From the NCBI GenBank assembly GCA_947561585.1, contig CANNZV010002345.1:1-64000 (forward strand): a stretch of DNA of 64,000 nt, in the 5' to 3' direction. The first letter of the stretch is position 1, and the number at the start of each line of letters is the position of its first letter. This stretch comes from Caprella mutica. Lineage: Eukaryota; Arthropoda; Malacostraca; Amphipoda; Caprellidae. The position numbers and the translations under genes were made by a program. The notes under the pieces are model-generated. The model saw nothing but the letters and a program-made list of their open reading frames with translations, did no database searches and had not been told where the DNA came from. Below, one piece after another: positions 45,109-55,695 of the stretch.

Positions 45109-45387
45109 CTTTTAAGTCTTTCCACCAGACTTTTTGCTAAGCTCCTCCTACTTTTTCAACAATATTTTTGAATCATTTAAGAAAAAACGATAAAATTATT
45201 ATTTATTTTAGTTGGTATCCATGATACCTGAAGTTATCATGGATACCAACTAAAATAAATACCTGCAGGTATCTTGGATACCAACTTAAATAAATGATAA
45301 TTATATCCCATTTTCTTAAATGATTTAAAAATATTGTGGAAAAAGTAGGAGGAGCTTAGCAAAAAGTCTGATGGAAAGACTTAAAAG
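45109..45387. mobile_element. 280 bp hairpin element with GGTATCC core
   Basis: The left arm (CTTTTAAGTCTTTCCACCAG, GCTAAGCTCCTCCTACTTTT, AATCATTTAAGAAAA) is repeated in reverse complement at the right (AAAAGTAGGAGGAGCTTAGC, CTGATGGAAAGACTTAAAAG). The arms are well matched over roughly 85 bp. The centre has inverted copies of TTGGTATCCATGATACCTG and CATGGATACCAACT plus TACCTGCAGGTATC. It is non-coding. The GGTATCC core is shared with 5642-5712 and 54533-54560. Confidence 0.85.
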
Positions 45388-45570
45388 CCCTACGTGTGTA
45401 CGGCTATATAGTGGGGAATATTCAGCCTTCCTATATACGTGAAGGGCATCGTGTGTGTGAGTAAAAACTCCTGTGAAGGCAACCTTCCGTAAACTAACTG
45501 GTTCTAGCAACGATATTACGTGCAGTCAAGCATTTGCAGTCTACAGGGCATACAGGCCTTATCTAAAGTA

Positions 45571-46156
45571 TCTACAGGCCTCATCATCTACAGTTTTCTA
45601 CAGGCCTCATCATCTACAGTGTCTACAGCCTCATCATCTACAGTGTCTACAGGCCTCATCATCTTCAGTGTCTACAGGCCTCATCATCTACAGTGTCTAC
45701 AGGCCTCATCATCTACAGTGTCTACAGGCCTCATCATCTACAGTTTCTACAGGCCTCATCATCTACAGTGTCTACAGGCCTAATCTACAGTGTCTACAGG
45801 CCTCATCATCTACAGTGTCTACATGCCTCATCGTCTATACAGTGTCTACAGGCCTCATCTACAGTGTCTACAGGCCTCATCATCTACAGTGTCTACAGGC
45901 CTCATCATCTACAGTGTCTACAGGCCTCATCATCTACAGTGTCTACAGGCCTCATCGTCTACAGTTTCTACAGGCCTCATCATCTACAGTGTCTACAGGC
46001 CTCATCATCTTCAGTGTCTACAGGCCTCATCATCTACAGTGTCTACAGGCCTCATCATCTACAGTGTCTACAGGCCTCATCATCTACAGTGTCTACAGGC
46101 CTCATCATATACAGTGTCTACCGGCCTCATCATCTACAGTGTCTACAGGCCTCATA
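45571..46156 (+). repeat. 25 bp tandem array A, about 23 copies
   Basis: The unit is CTACAGGCCTCATCATCTAC followed by AGTGT. Some copies lack one CATCAT triplet. It is the reverse complement of the 25 bp repeat at 58612-60762, so both are the same satellite family in opposite orientation. The SSTVSTGLIIYSVYRPHHLQCLQA frame is a repeat artefact that is open in all three frames. Confidence 0.93.
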
Positions 46157-46964
46157 AACCAAATATTATGAATCAGTAAATTCAATTATTAATTCACTTC
46201 ATTTTTTCAGTTTCTTCCGAAATCTTTCACTTTTTAGAAAAATGACTAACGTCTTCCAGAGTGTTAAAATATTCGCTGTGTTCTAAATAATGAGCCTGGG
46301 ACAGCTTTCCCCGATTGCCTTTCAATAGGTTATTGTAAGCTAATCATAATATGCTGACTGTGCATATTTTTACTTGACGACAGTTCGACTTCAATCAGCT
46401 TGACGAGGAGGTACTATCCGCTACAGTAGTAAGATTTATAGGTTCAGAACATACTTGATTTTTTAAAGGATAAATGTGGTTTGTAGAATTAAATAAATGA
46501 GAGATGATAATAATTGTGTCGATTGAATTGATATTTTGACGATGTATTTCTGGTCCTACTGTACATTTTTTACGATCATCCACAGTGTCTTTAAAGGTTG
46601 TCGGGTAACTTTGATTTATTAAGGCCTAAAAGAAGTAAGACAATTAATCAACATGGTAAAATGATGGCTATGAATAATAATCTGCAATATGGTTAATCTA
46701 ACGAAAATTTAGACAATATATATAGCAATATATGTTTATACCTTTAATATATAAATTTGGTAAATTTATAGTATTATTCTATAGAACTTTACATTTATTA
46801 ATATTCGAAAGCAGGTAAATTTATGGAAAATCATACCGTAAAAGAATTATTATGAAATCGGAACATTATTTATAGACCGAACATTCAAGATAAATTGCAT
46901 CTATAATAATTTTCGGACATCTGTTTTTCATAGTTTGATTAATATAAATTCTTTTAGATATTTT
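46157..46964. other. Unique DNA, no gene supported
   Basis: No frame above about 62 codons and none recognised. It becomes AT-rich toward the right. Confidence 0.5.
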
Positions 46965-48855
46965 GATAGTACATCATGCAGTGACTCTTTTCTCTGATAG
47001 TACATCATTACAGTGACTCTTCTCTCTGATAGTACATCATGCAGTGACTCTTTTCTCTGATAGTACATCATCACAGTGACTCTTCTCTCTGATAGTACAT
47101 CATGCAGTGACTCTTTTCTCTGATAGTACATCATCACAGTGACTCTTCTCTCTGATAGTACATCATGCAGTGACTCTTTTCTCTGATAGTACATCATCAC
47201 AGTGACTCTTTTCTCTGATAGTACATCATCACAGTGACTCTTCTCTCTGATAGTACATCATGCAGTGACTCTTTTCTCTGACAGCACATCATCACAGTGA
47301 CTCTTTTCTCTGATAGTACATCATCACAGTGACTCTTTTCTCTGATAGTACATCATCACAGTGACTCTTTTCTCTGATAGTACATCATCACAGTGACTCT
47401 TTTCTCTGATAGTACATCATCACAGTGACTCTTCTCTCTGATAGTACATCATGCAGTGACTCTTTTCTCTGATAGTACATCATCACAGTGACTCTTTTCT
47501 CTGATAGTACATCATCACAGTGACTCTTTTCTCTGATAGTGCATCATCACAGTGACTCTTTTCTCTGGTAGTACATCATCACAGTGACTCTTTTCTCTGA
47601 TAGTACATCATCACAGTGACTCTTTTCTCTGATAGTACATCATCACAGTGACTCTTTTCTCTGATAGTACATCATCACAGTGACTCTTTTCTCTGATAGT
47701 ACATCATCACAGTGACTCTTTTCTCTGATAGTACATCATCACAGTGACTCTTTTCTCTGATAGTACATCATCACAGTGACTCTTTTCTCTCATAGTGCAT
47801 CATCACAGTGAATTTTTTTCTCTGATAGTACATCATCACAGTGTCTCTTTTCTCTGATAGTACATCATCACAGTGACTCTTTTCTCTGATAGTGCATCAT
47901 CACAGTGACTCTTTTCTCTGATAGTACATCATCACAGTGACTCTTTTCTCTGATAGTGCATCATCACAGTGACTCTTTTCTCTGGTAGTACATCATCACA
48001 GTGACTCTTTTCTCTGATAATACATCATCACAGTGACTCTTTTCTCTGATAGTGCATCATCACAGTGACTCTTTTCTCTGATAGTACATCATCACAGTGA
48101 CTCTTTTCTCTGGTAGTACATCATCACAGTGACTCTTTTCTCTGATAGTACATCATCACAGTGACTCTTTTCTCTGATAGTACATCATCACAGTGACTCT
48201 TTTCTCTGATAGTACATCATCACAGTGTCTCTTTTCTCTGATAGTACATCATCACAGTGACTCTTTTCTCTGATAGTACATCATCACAGTGTCTCTTTTC
48301 TCTGATAGTACATCATCACAGTGACTCTTTTCTCTGACAGTGCATCATCACAGTGACTCTTTTCTCTGATAGTACATCATCACAGTGAATTTTTTCTCTG
48401 ATAGTACATCATCACAGTGTCTCTTTTCTCTGATAGTACATCATCACAGTGACTCTTTTCTCTGATAGTGCATCATCACAGTGACTCTTTTCTCTGATAG
48501 TACATCATCACAGTGACTCTTTTCTCTGGTAGTACATCATCACAGTGACTCTTTTCTCTGATAGTACATCATCACAGTGACTCTTTTCTCTGATAGTACA
48601 TCATCACAGTGACTCTTTTCTCTGATACTACATCATCACAGTGACTCTTTTCTCTGATAGTACATCATCACAGTGACTCTTTTCTCTGATAGTACATCAT
48701 CACAGTGACTCTTTTCTCTGTTAGTACATCATCACAGTGACTCTTTTCTCTGATAGTACATCATCACAGTGACTCTTTTCTCTGATAGTACATCATCACA
48801 GTGACTCTTTTCTCTGATAGTACATCATCACAGTGACTCTTTTCTCTGATAGTAC
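46965..48855 (+). repeat. 32 bp tandem array, about 59 copies
   Basis: The unit is GATAGTACATCATCACAGTG then ACTCTTTTCTCT. The left 500 bp alternates with a 31 bp variant (CATCATGCAGTGAC and CTTCTCTCT forms), producing a 62-64 bp dimer. The rest is monomeric. Block-wise recurrence of GTGCATCATC, GGTAGTACAT and GTGTCTCTTTT variants near 47540-48110 and 48330-48530 indicates duplication of several-hundred-bp segments. Confidence 0.93.
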
Positions 48856-48940
48856 ACCAAGTTGGTGGTAGTTAATTTATATTGTAGATTCTCGTTTGTA
48901 TGTAACTGACAAACAAATAAGTTGTCTAAGCAACAGCCTA

Positions 48941-49045
48941 AGGTGGGGAATCTCTCCCATAATCTTCTAAGATTGAAGGTAGGTAAGTTCTCCAATAATC
49001 TTCTACGATTGAAGGTAGGAAAAGTCATCTGTAATCTTCTAAGAT
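48941..49045 (+). repeat. Short TAATCTTCTAAGATTGAAGG repeat
   Basis: Three imperfect units of about 38 bp containing ATAATCTTCTAAGATTGAAG and GTAGGTAAG, each resembling the right arm of the GGCCATAG hairpin (AATCTTCTA). A further GTTATGGTGGG fragment follows at 49048. Confidence 0.65.
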
Positions 49046-49634
49046 GTTATGGTGGGTTCATTGAAGATTATTTACGGTGGTCCGTATTAATTAGTTGTGC
49101 CTAGGACAACATATTATCGGTTAGATCAGATTCAAATACTATGTTATACAATAAATAAAGATACATTGTCGATACCTAATCTTGATTATGACGTCAAAAT
49201 ACGTGATCGGATGTTACACATTATTTTATTATATACTTTCAAAGCCACCTAGTAAACCTATTATAAAAACATTTGTAAAAATTTCGCCCCTAATTTCATG
49301 TGAAAATTTCTCCACAAAAGATTATTTCAAAGACACTTAATTAGGTTCACACATCATTATCACCAATCAATTCGAACACTTTTTGCTTCCAGGGAACTCT
49401 TTAGTGTAATACCTGTAATATTTTATATTTAAGTACCATTAGGAGCAATTATCGTAAGATGTATACACAGGATGAAGCTGTAGTTAGCTGACATGATTTA
49501 CACCCATACAAAACGATTAAGTCCGCCATACCCACTCAATTATCGGTAGCTACGTTCAGATGCAACTACAGGCTTTCTACTAGTCCTACAATTCGATCAT
49601 TTAAGTACGATTGTACTAGTTTTTATCTTCTTTA
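49046..49634. other. Unique DNA, no gene seen
   Basis: No frame, RNA or transposon signal is supported. Confidence 0.45.
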
Positions 49635-49946
49635 CCGTTTGTCCCACAAAAAAAGTACACTAGGTTTTAAAATTTGATAAGTTTGCTATGAGTAGAAATA
49701 TGTTTATGTGGTAGTTCATATCTTTAATATAGGTTTATGTGGTAGTCCATATCTTTAATATAGGTTTATTCATGAAGACGTGCCAATTTTTGCGAAACTT
49801 TTGTTCACTAGGATTTTCAAGCATAATGATGATTAAATAATGTAAAAACCTTATAATAAAGATACATACTACTACATGAACATATTCCTGCTTATAGCAA
49901 ACTTATTTAATTATAAAATCTATTGTACTTTTTGTAGGACATACGG
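49635..49946. mobile_element. 310 bp hairpin element related to the CAGGGTG MITE
   Basis: The left arm CCGTTTGTCCCACAAAAAAA, GTACACTAGGTTTTAAAATT and AAGTTTGCTATGAGTAG pairs with the right arm CTTATAGCAAACTTA, AAAATCTATTGTACTTTTTG and GGACATACGG. The inverted repeat is about 100 bp long. A 31 bp segment (TTTATGTGGTAGTTCATATC ...) is duplicated in tandem within the left arm at 49700-49762. Its outer sequence resembles the CAGGGTG element at 30904. The ends and target duplication are uncertain. Confidence 0.75.
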
Positions 49947-50204
49947 TGTATATAAAAGCTAAAATATCCCATTGTTGCTACCTACCGCATCGTATACACA
50001 ACTTAAAAACCTTCACCACGAAACAATAACAGACAAATTGAGTTAGGTAGATAAATTTCTATCTTGAAGATGGGTAGGTAGACAAATCTGCTTCGGTACT
50101 CCGTCGTGTGTGACTACAACAACAACTACAACAACAACTACAACAACTGGTTTCAACCTTCTGGAATACAAAAGAAACCTATTTAGCTACCCATTGGTAT
50201 ATTG
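49947..50204. other. Unique DNA with short ACAACAACT repeat
   Basis: At about 50118-50150 a CTACAACAACAA microsatellite is present; nothing else is identified. Confidence 0.45.
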
Positions 50205-50450
50205 CGAGTCAACCTGACTCATCGCTTGAGTCAAGTCTGGCAAAACTCCAAATTGGAGTCTTTTCTTTTGATTGACTCTACCTGAGTCAATCTGACTATG
50301 AATTAGGAGTCAATGTGACTCTTGTTTTTGAGTAAAATGTTAGGATGAGTCAAATTGACTCACATTTTTGAGACGGTTTTGGGTCAAACTGAAAACTCAA
50401 ATTTTAAGTCAATTTGACTCGTATTTTTGACTCGTATTTTTTTCTCAGTG
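50205..50450 (+). mobile_element. GAGTCAA element, copy 2
   Basis: Nearly collinear with 231-446 (CGAGTCAACCTGACTCATCG at the left, TTTTTTTCTCAGTG at the right). It lacks the left CTGAGAAAAA end present in copy 1, so it is 5'-truncated or its left end has diverged. It has a short duplication of TTGACTCGTATTTT near the right end. Confidence 0.7.
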
Positions 50451-51055
50451 CATATAATACTATCAGGTATTTAGTATATAGTACTAGATACTATCAGTGA
50501 AAAATATCTCTGTGATATTGCATGCCAAAGTTTTCTATTTTTTTTTTAAAATCAAACTTTAATAAATTTCAAAAAAAAATTTAAATAAATTGCAGGAAAT
50601 TTTTTTAATAAATAAATAATAAATTTTGAATATATTTCAGGTATAAATATAGATTATTGTAAATATTAGTGTGGTTATTCCATGGAAAAGTGTTATAAAA
50701 TAGTAAGCATTTTACATCAATTGTACAGTGTTGCATGACATTGCGGCCCGAAAAGATCCACTCATATCACTGAAACTTATAAAAGCGCTTGAAAATTACC
50801 TATTTATCTTTGTATTTTATTATCAATCTAGTTATCTTTATTTAAAAAAAAGTAGCAACCTTCTTCCCGAACATGCACGATGTCAATCTTTTCTCCTTCA
50901 TAGGACAGGCAGGCACTGTAACACTGGTCTCTTCACACTGATTTATGACCTCTATAGGAACTGTAGGGGGGTACAACCCTGGGTCAAAGTATTATTAGTT
51001 TGAACAATTGTTAAGTACTGTTTAGAGTTTCTGATCAATTGCCTACAGAACATTG
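50451..51055. other. DNA between two GAGTCAA copies
   Basis: Contains a 91-codon frame (50728-51003) that I do not recognise. Nothing else is supported. Confidence 0.4.
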
Positions 51056-51289
51056 CGAGTCAACCTGACTCATTGCTTGAGTCAAGGCTGACAAAACTCC
51101 AATGTTTGAGTCGTTTTTCTTGGTTGACTCTACCTGAGTCAATCTGACTATGAATTAGGAGTCAATATGACTCTTGTTTTTATGTAAAATTTTAAGATGA
51201 GTCAAATTGACTCACTTTTTTGAGCCGGTTTTGGAACAAATTGAAAAGTCAATTTTTGAGTCAAATTGACTCGTATTTTTTCCTCAGTG
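51056..51289 (+). mobile_element. GAGTCAA element, copy 3
   Basis: Same orientation and length class as copy 2, 600 bp downstream of it. It starts CGAGTCAACCTGACTCATTG and ends TTTTTCCTCAGTG. Both copies 2 and 3 are preceded by ATTG, so ATTG may belong to the element. Confidence 0.7.
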
Positions 51290-51830
51290 TAAGCAACTTA
51301 TTTTTAATGCAAAAATGTTGCCTTAATTCTTAAAAATATATGCAATTATTAATTATAATATCTAATTTTAGCTAATTATACAGTTACTTTTGTAGCAATA
51401 TTGGTAATCTCCTTAGCAACCACCGTCCGTACTCGGGAAGTGGGTGAAATTTGTTCAGTTCAGATTCGTCCATAAACTATTTTAACCTGCAGTTTTCGAA
51501 CACTGTGAGTGTCTGATTACTGTGACTTCCTCCAATGATAAATTAAATTTATTTAAAATGAGCAATTAATGGACAAAACCATGTGGATAAATAACTACAG
51601 TAAGATATATACATAATTATATACTGATATATCATCAAAGACGAACATAACATTATTTGTAATTATTTAATTTCTCATTTATAAATTTGATATGAAAATT
51701 ATTTTATTCAATTATTTTCTTATGCATATTAAATTTTATCTTTCACATGCCAAAAATTCAATTGAAATACTCTAGAAATTAACGAATAAACATTTACTAT
51801 TAAACTCAATGAAAATTATTTAACCCTTTA
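51290..51830. other. AT-rich DNA, no gene seen
   Basis: Nothing supported beyond low-complexity AT stretches. Confidence 0.45.
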
Positions 51831-52026
51831 AGGTAGGTTTTGCATGTAACGATTTTTGCGATGATCGCTCAACAATGATCGCCCAGTAATAGGAATACAC
51901 TGAATTATCGCTCGGCGATAATCGCTCGTTGCAAAACAGTCCCATAGGAATAGCATTGAACTAGTGCTCAGCGATGATCGCTGAGCGATGATTGCAATTA
52001 ACAATCGCTGCATGCAAAACGTACCT
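51831..52026. mobile_element. TTTTGCATGCAGCGATT MITE, copy 2, TTA-flanked
   Basis: The left end AGGTAGGTTTTGCATGTAAC and the right end GCTGCATGCAAAACGTACCT form the inverted repeats. TTA lies directly outside both ends, which fits the 3 bp TWA duplication of PIF/Harbinger-type elements. The interior has repeated CGATGATCGC/GCGATAATCGC palindromes. It is similar along its length to 43760-43941. Confidence 0.82.
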
Positions 52027-52298
52027 TTAGCGGGCTGCATCTCAATTTTTGATTCATTATTTAGGACACTTCAGTTATACTCTACTATAGCAGACTCTTT
52101 CAAATAATCCATGAAAATACAAAAAAACATATGAGTTTCAGAAGAAATTTTTTTCCTTCTAAAATATATATGAAAAAAATACAAGAGATTAAGAATGTCT
52201 TGAAGAAAGTTAAATAATGCCATAGTTTTATATTTACTAATGTGATACCTACTTCATTCGTGGTTAGGAATTTAATTACCATACACTGCATGTATGTA

Positions 52299-52440
52299 GA
52301 GTAAGTTACGAATTGTTGGTCGGTCTCACAATTTCGGTCATATATGAAATGACGATATAATAATAAAAAAATATATATATATATAGTTTTATCTTATATG
52401 ACCGAAGATGTGAAACAAACCTATAATTCGTAATTTACCC
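52299..52440. mobile_element. GGGTAAGTT hairpin MITE, copy 5
   Basis: The left arm GAGTAAGTTACGAATTGTTG with GGTCGGTCTCACAATTTCGG pairs with the right arm ATATGACCGAAGATGTGAAA and CGTAATTTACCC. TA precedes the element. The centre is an ATATAT tract. Confidence 0.75.
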
Positions 52441-52880
52441 TGTTCTTAAATTCCTATTTTTAATTATTTTTAAATAGACTTCCCTTTTGCTTTGTTCGGT
52501 AACTTGATCGTGTCCGGTAATTGAAACTCTACCCCATTGCCTTATTTGAGATACGCTTTGAGGTTCACTTCCGACGTATGTACCTATAGTAAAAATAGCA
52601 TTTGAAATAATAATAAATTTACGTTAAAATTTAGATTAAAATATTTTTCTTAAAATCTAATTTTGAGTTTTTAATTTTTTTCTATTTCTACCTAAATTAT
52701 TATCATAAAAACATTATATAGTGAAATTAATATATGCCTATTATTTTTAATTAATTAATGTATCTATTAAGACAGGGTAAAGAACCAATTACCGAATACT
52801 GCCAGATTATCCGATGAAAAACTTGAATTAGTTTTATAAAATAGAATTTTCTTATTTGCTCGATTTTTAAATATTAATAA
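52441..52880. other. AT-rich DNA, no gene seen
   Basis: No feature supported. Confidence 0.4.
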
Positions 52881-53159
52881 TCACATGATTCGTTAATTCA
52901 AAGCCCAAAGTACATTGCATTTAATCTCAAACCTAAACTAAAATATGCAAGACGAAATATTCCAATAAGCCGATTAAACAAAACACATGAAACAATAGAC
53001 ACTGTAATCCAGATAGGTGATAATGCTCTAAATGCTATAAAGGATTTCGTCCGCATTTTAGATTTAGGATATTTTTGCTGTGGCCCGAACATTCGGACTG
53101 GTTTTTGGGAGTGCCTGACATCGGTTTTGGTATTCAGACTCTGTTTTTTAGCTTGGTAA
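52881..53159 (+). pseudogene. Unrecognised coding-like ORF (92 codons, no start)
   Basis: The plus-strand frame is open from a stop at 52878 to TAA at 53157-53159 and has no methionine. Its composition is balanced and protein-like, unlike the AT-driven frames around it. It has a basic segment (LKPKLKYARRNIPISRL), an amphipathic stretch (HETIDTVIQIGDNALNAIKDF) and a cysteine pair in YFCCGPNIRTGFW. It is more GC-rich than its flanks. It could be an exon, as a possible donor (G/GTAAAG) lies at about 53155, or a fragment of a degraded gene or transposon protein. I do not recognise a family. The opposite strand is also open but gives a less plausible, Leu/Ile/Phe-rich product. Confidence 0.35.
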
Positions 53160-53979
53160 AGGTGTTATAGAGTGTTTTTTTTCAGTGCACATTGGGCTGT
53201 ATTGTTCAATGGGACTTGAATTTAATCGATAACCTTTTATTGCTTGGATTAATTCTAGCGTGTTAAAACGAGAATTTTTGTGATATTCTTAGGTAAAAAA
53301 AAAAACATATTAAACAAAAAATGATAAAATGTCATATTTTTTATTTGAAGAAAAATAAACAGTGCGATAATAATATGTAATATTATTTAAGTTACTGTTC
53401 AATTTGGATAGTTAATATATTTGTTCTATACCGGGTAAAAAGTTATGGTAGTTATATCTTCTATGGCCCCTACAAAATTTTTTTTTACAATGTATGGATG
53501 AATTATTAATATTAATTATAACCTTACTGATTATTATATAGCTTTTTTTTCATTTTTTTGTACGTTTTATTATCAATAAATAGTTTTTTACGTTACTTGC
53601 AGTTTTAGAGGATAGCGCTAGGGTTATGCTCTTCAATGTACGACAACAATTTTTTTAAACTTTTAGTGATAATAATTAAATTATTAGTAAATTATCAACC
53701 TAACTGCATAATACTTTGGCAGCTCTATCTTCATAAAGTATGAATTAACATTAAATAAGTCTGTCTATTCTCAATAAATGAAATAAATTTATTTATTCTA
53801 AAAAATTATTAAATTTGCTATCAATAAAAGAAATACTAATAATGAATTAAATCTCAATAAATATAAAGTATTACTAATAAATAAATAAATCTATTCTCAA
53901 TAAATTAATAGGTTTATTTTGAATAAATAGAATAAAATAGGTTCAAGAATTTTTTTCAATACATTTCAATATTTTTTAT
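53160..53979. other. AT-rich DNA, no gene seen
   Basis: One GGCCATAG-like fragment (TATCTTCTATGGCCCCTAC) lies near 53455. Otherwise nothing is identified. Confidence 0.45.
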
Positions 53980-54065
53980 CCCCCCCCCCCTGTTTTTACT
54001 TATTTTATCCCTCCATTCCCTCTCATCACATCCCCCCTCGCCTTCTCCCCCCTCTCCCCCAATCT
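53980..54065. repeat. C-run / CCCCTCTCC tract
   Basis: A run of eleven C, then a pyrimidine-rich stretch ending CCCCTCTCCCCCAATCT. The last 16-17 bases match 4284-4300 beside the other G/C-run, so both are pieces of one dispersed repeat. Confidence 0.6.
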
Positions 54066-54230
54066 CAGTTTTCCATACTGGAAGTTTTCTTTGGTGTGCA
54101 GAAAACTTGGCAAACAATCTACGGATGTGAGACATGAACTTTGGTAATCATTAGAATGGAGACTGTTACCTCTTCATATAAATTATATAATATTAACTTC
54201 GTTATTATTATAATTGACTAGGATAAGTTC

Positions 54231-54439
54231 TTAATTATCGGTCAGTTCCACATCTTCGGTCATATAAGAAAAAACGATGTAATAATAATTATTTTACTAG
54301 GGTTGGCTTAGAAAAAATAACCAACCCGGGTTTGCAGAAGTATTAGATAGCACTGTGTAATGATAACAATTTTTATATTGTTTTTTCTTTTATATGATCG
54401 AAGATGTAGTACTGACCGCTAATTCAGAACTTTTTACAG
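54231..54439. mobile_element. GGGTAAGTT hairpin MITE, copy 6, with central insertion
   Basis: The left arm GGATAAGTTCTTAATTATCG with GGTCAGTTCCACATCTTCGG pairs with the right arm TATATGATCGAAGATGTAGT and CTGACCGCTAATTCAGAAC. TA lies at both ends. The centre carries about 70 extra bases (from about 54297), including CCAACCCGGGTTTG, not seen in the other copies. Confidence 0.75.
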
Positions 54440-54441
54440 TA

Positions 54442-55528
54442 TAATTGTTATAGATTTAAATTAAATAATAAATCTATCGGAAAAAGAACTAGTATATAAT
54501 TTAATATTTTAACTTTTATTACTGTATGGTAACCATGATACCTGCAGGTATTATGGATTCTAATCGTAATTTTAAATTATTTTATCGTATTATCCCGGTG
54601 CAAAAAAAAAATAAAAAAATTGAAGAAGCCGCTCACTATAGTACAACTGTAAAGCCTTATTTATTGCTATTAATATATTTAACATTATTCATTGTGAACT
54701 AATTTATGTAAAATATAACTATAGTATTTGCTAGTATACTACAACTCATTTTTAGTGAACTTTAACTAGTTCACTATATGGAGTTTTTCTTCACTATAGA
54801 GGATTTATGCAAAGAAAACTGACTCTTTTAAGGTAGGCTACATGATTTTTTCTGTCTAGTTTGGTAACAAATTCTTCTTCCAAGTTGTATTGAATAACCA
54901 ATGAACTTTGAGATATGATTTAAAAGTGTCTTGACATTATATTGATTTATTAAAAAATGTGCCACATTTCGATTATTTTTTTGCACTGCAGTTTTTTCAC
55001 CTGGGATTTATTGCATGTTTTTTTTGACCACGGGGGGTTTTTTGCATGGTAGTTTTTGTCCTGTAATCAGTTTTATCATCTGCGGCCGAAAAAGTGGATT
55101 CGTCCACAAGCTCGGAACTTACTCTAATAATATTTCCCTTATTTAATGCATTTAATTGGCTTATAAAATTAATTACAAATCAACTACAAACCAAACACAT
55201 TGCAGAAAATATGCCATCAAGAGTTAACCTGAATTTGGGGTAAAATACCGCACAAATTGGTCAATAAAATGACCAAAGTTACCTGTAATGACCGTCTCAT
55301 TCCAGGGGCATCATTCGGGAATCTCGGGAATCGGTTTTGAGAAATGCCTTCTAGATTGATGTGACCTGATGATGTAGGGAAATAAAATTATTACTATTTT
55401 ATTTAGTCTTGTAATAAAACTCAATGAAGCATAACAAGGTTCTTTCCCAGAATAGCGGCGCAAAATATTTATTAATATTTTTATTTTAAAAGGGTATCAT
55501 AGATACCAAATTAATAATATGAAACAAT
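54442..55528. other. Unique DNA, no gene seen; GGTATC fragments
   Basis: GGTAACCATGATACCTGCAG near 54533 and GGGTATCATAGATACC near 55491 are isolated GGTATC palindromes. A GGGTAAGTT right-arm remnant (GTCCACAAGCTCGGAACTTA) lies near 55105. No coding frame is supported. Confidence 0.45.
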
Positions 55529-55552
55529 GGGGGGGGGGGGGGGGGCAGCCCC
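55529..55552. repeat. Poly-G run followed by C-run
   Basis: Seventeen consecutive G, then CAG and six C, which can pair as a hairpin. It lies upstream of the dispersed 75 bp repeat, as G/C-runs do at its other copies. Confidence 0.7.
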
Positions 55553-55618
55553 CCAATTACACATATATCAATAGTGGAAAATATCACGGAAACTGGAAAT
55601 ATTCCATATATATATTCC

Positions 55619-55695
55619 CTATGCCAGGTCATTGATGAATCATGAAATGTGCAGTACAACAAACTAGCGGATACTACAAACTACATTACAGCTTC
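55619..55695 (+). repeat. Dispersed 75 bp repeat, copy 3
   Basis: ATGCCAGGTCATTGATGAAT, ACAACAAACTAGCGGATAC and ACAAACTACATTACAGC match 1279-1354 and 29429-29500. Confidence 0.65.
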
